Shown here one piece after another: positions 45,304-45,580 of a DNA stretch of 45,580 nucleotides; the first letter of the stretch is position 1; each line of letters starts with the position of its first letter. The translations under genes and the position numbers were made by a program. The notes under the pieces were generated by a model. That model saw nothing but the letters and a program-made list of their open reading frames with translations. It made no database searches and was not told the DNA's origin. Source of the DNA: Rhizophagus sp. LPA8_4_AMF (lineage: Eukaryota; Glomeromycota; Glomeromycetes; Glomerales; Glomeraceae); the NCBI GenBank assembly GCA_021464525.1, contig JADRCO010000174.1, positions 1 through 45,580 of the forward strand. The letters are read 5' to 3'.

Positions 45304-45580
45304 ATGGATTTTCCAAAATATGATGGAAGTAACCATCCAGATGAATGGTTGGACGACGCTCAAAAATATTTTTGTGTTCGTCAAGGCAAAAGCAGAGAAA
45401 GTATTGTATATATTGCATTATCATTAGTAGATTCCACTATTAAATTACCAACAGGAATTGATAATATTGAAAAACTTCGTAATGCACTCAAAGAAGATAT
45501 TTCCTTTACAGTATTTAAGAATACTAATAAAAGAAAATTACAATCATTAAAATATAATCCTGAAAGAAAAGGTGGTGATA
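45304..45580 (+). mobile_element. Start of a Gag-like reading frame (LTR-retroelement or captured gag), cut by window end
   Basis: An open frame runs from ATG 45304 past the window edge (92 codons seen). MDFPKYDGSNHPDEWLDDAQ resembles the N terminus of Ty3-type Gag and of Gag-derived host genes, where (F/Y)DG...PxEWL leads the capsid N-terminal domain. The visible part looks whole. No LTR, protease or polymerase part can be seen here, so element type and age cannot be told. Confidence 0.5.

Noticed and set aside
1-45580. tRNA, rRNA, snRNA and CRISPR arrays
   Set aside because: I looked for B-box-like GGTTCGA motifs, cloverleaf-like arms and regularly spaced repeats on both strands and found none that held up; covariance-model scans could not be run.

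Overview
The window looks like nuclear DNA of a fungus, most likely an arbuscular mycorrhizal fungus (Glomeromycotina, Rhizophagus-like). The reasons are strongly AT-rich intergenic DNA, many short GT-AG introns, fungus-type families (Zn2Cys6 regulator, UPF0658-type membrane protein, Mpd1/P5-like disulfide isomerase), a MULE/SWIM transposase-like gene and a Gag-like reading frame of kinds expanded in that group. The species call is inference. I rebuilt the genes exon by exon by hand from splice sites, reading phase and family resemblance. All models close in phase, but none has transcript support.

Layout. 1-2102: no gene seen. 2103-6332 (-): GRIP-domain golgin, 8 exons, about 1225 aa. 6333-9103: intergenic, with a candidate MITE rich in GCGC. 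9104-10864 (+): UPF0658-like membrane protein, 8 exons, 365 aa. 11609-15432 (+): Zn2Cys6 / fungal-specific transcription factor, 8 exons, 1073 aa, with a C-terminal S/T-P repeat tail. 16278-18166 (+): disulfide isomerase with signal peptide and KDEL, 8 exons, 446 aa, preceded by a perfect mammalian-type ER stress element. 18563-26606 (-): RalGAP alpha-subunit homologue, 26 exons, 1984 aa. 26607-29854: long intergenic stretch. 29855-30734 (+): LisH/LUFS-like protein, 230 aa. 31187-32212 (-): SAM-dependent methyltransferase, 288 aa. 33428-37299 (-): three tandem paralogues of an unrecognised four-TM protein. 37903-40051 (-): SV2/SVOP-like MFS transporter, 558 aa. 40386-43427 (-): MULE-transposase/SWIM protein, 945 aa. 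45304-end (+): start of a Gag-like reading frame cut by the window edge.

Several genes share a secretory or endomembrane theme (trans-Golgi golgin, UPF0658, ER disulfide isomerase, RalGAP alpha), but nothing suggests an operon-like unit. The best candidates for new biology are the CCAAT-N9-CCACG element in front of the disulfide isomerase, the tandem four-TM family (CCCC and IPFxCP motifs, exact exon fusion and a GC-AG intron in the middle copy), and the transposase-like gene whose first catalytic Asp is replaced. No tRNA, rRNA or CRISPR was seen.
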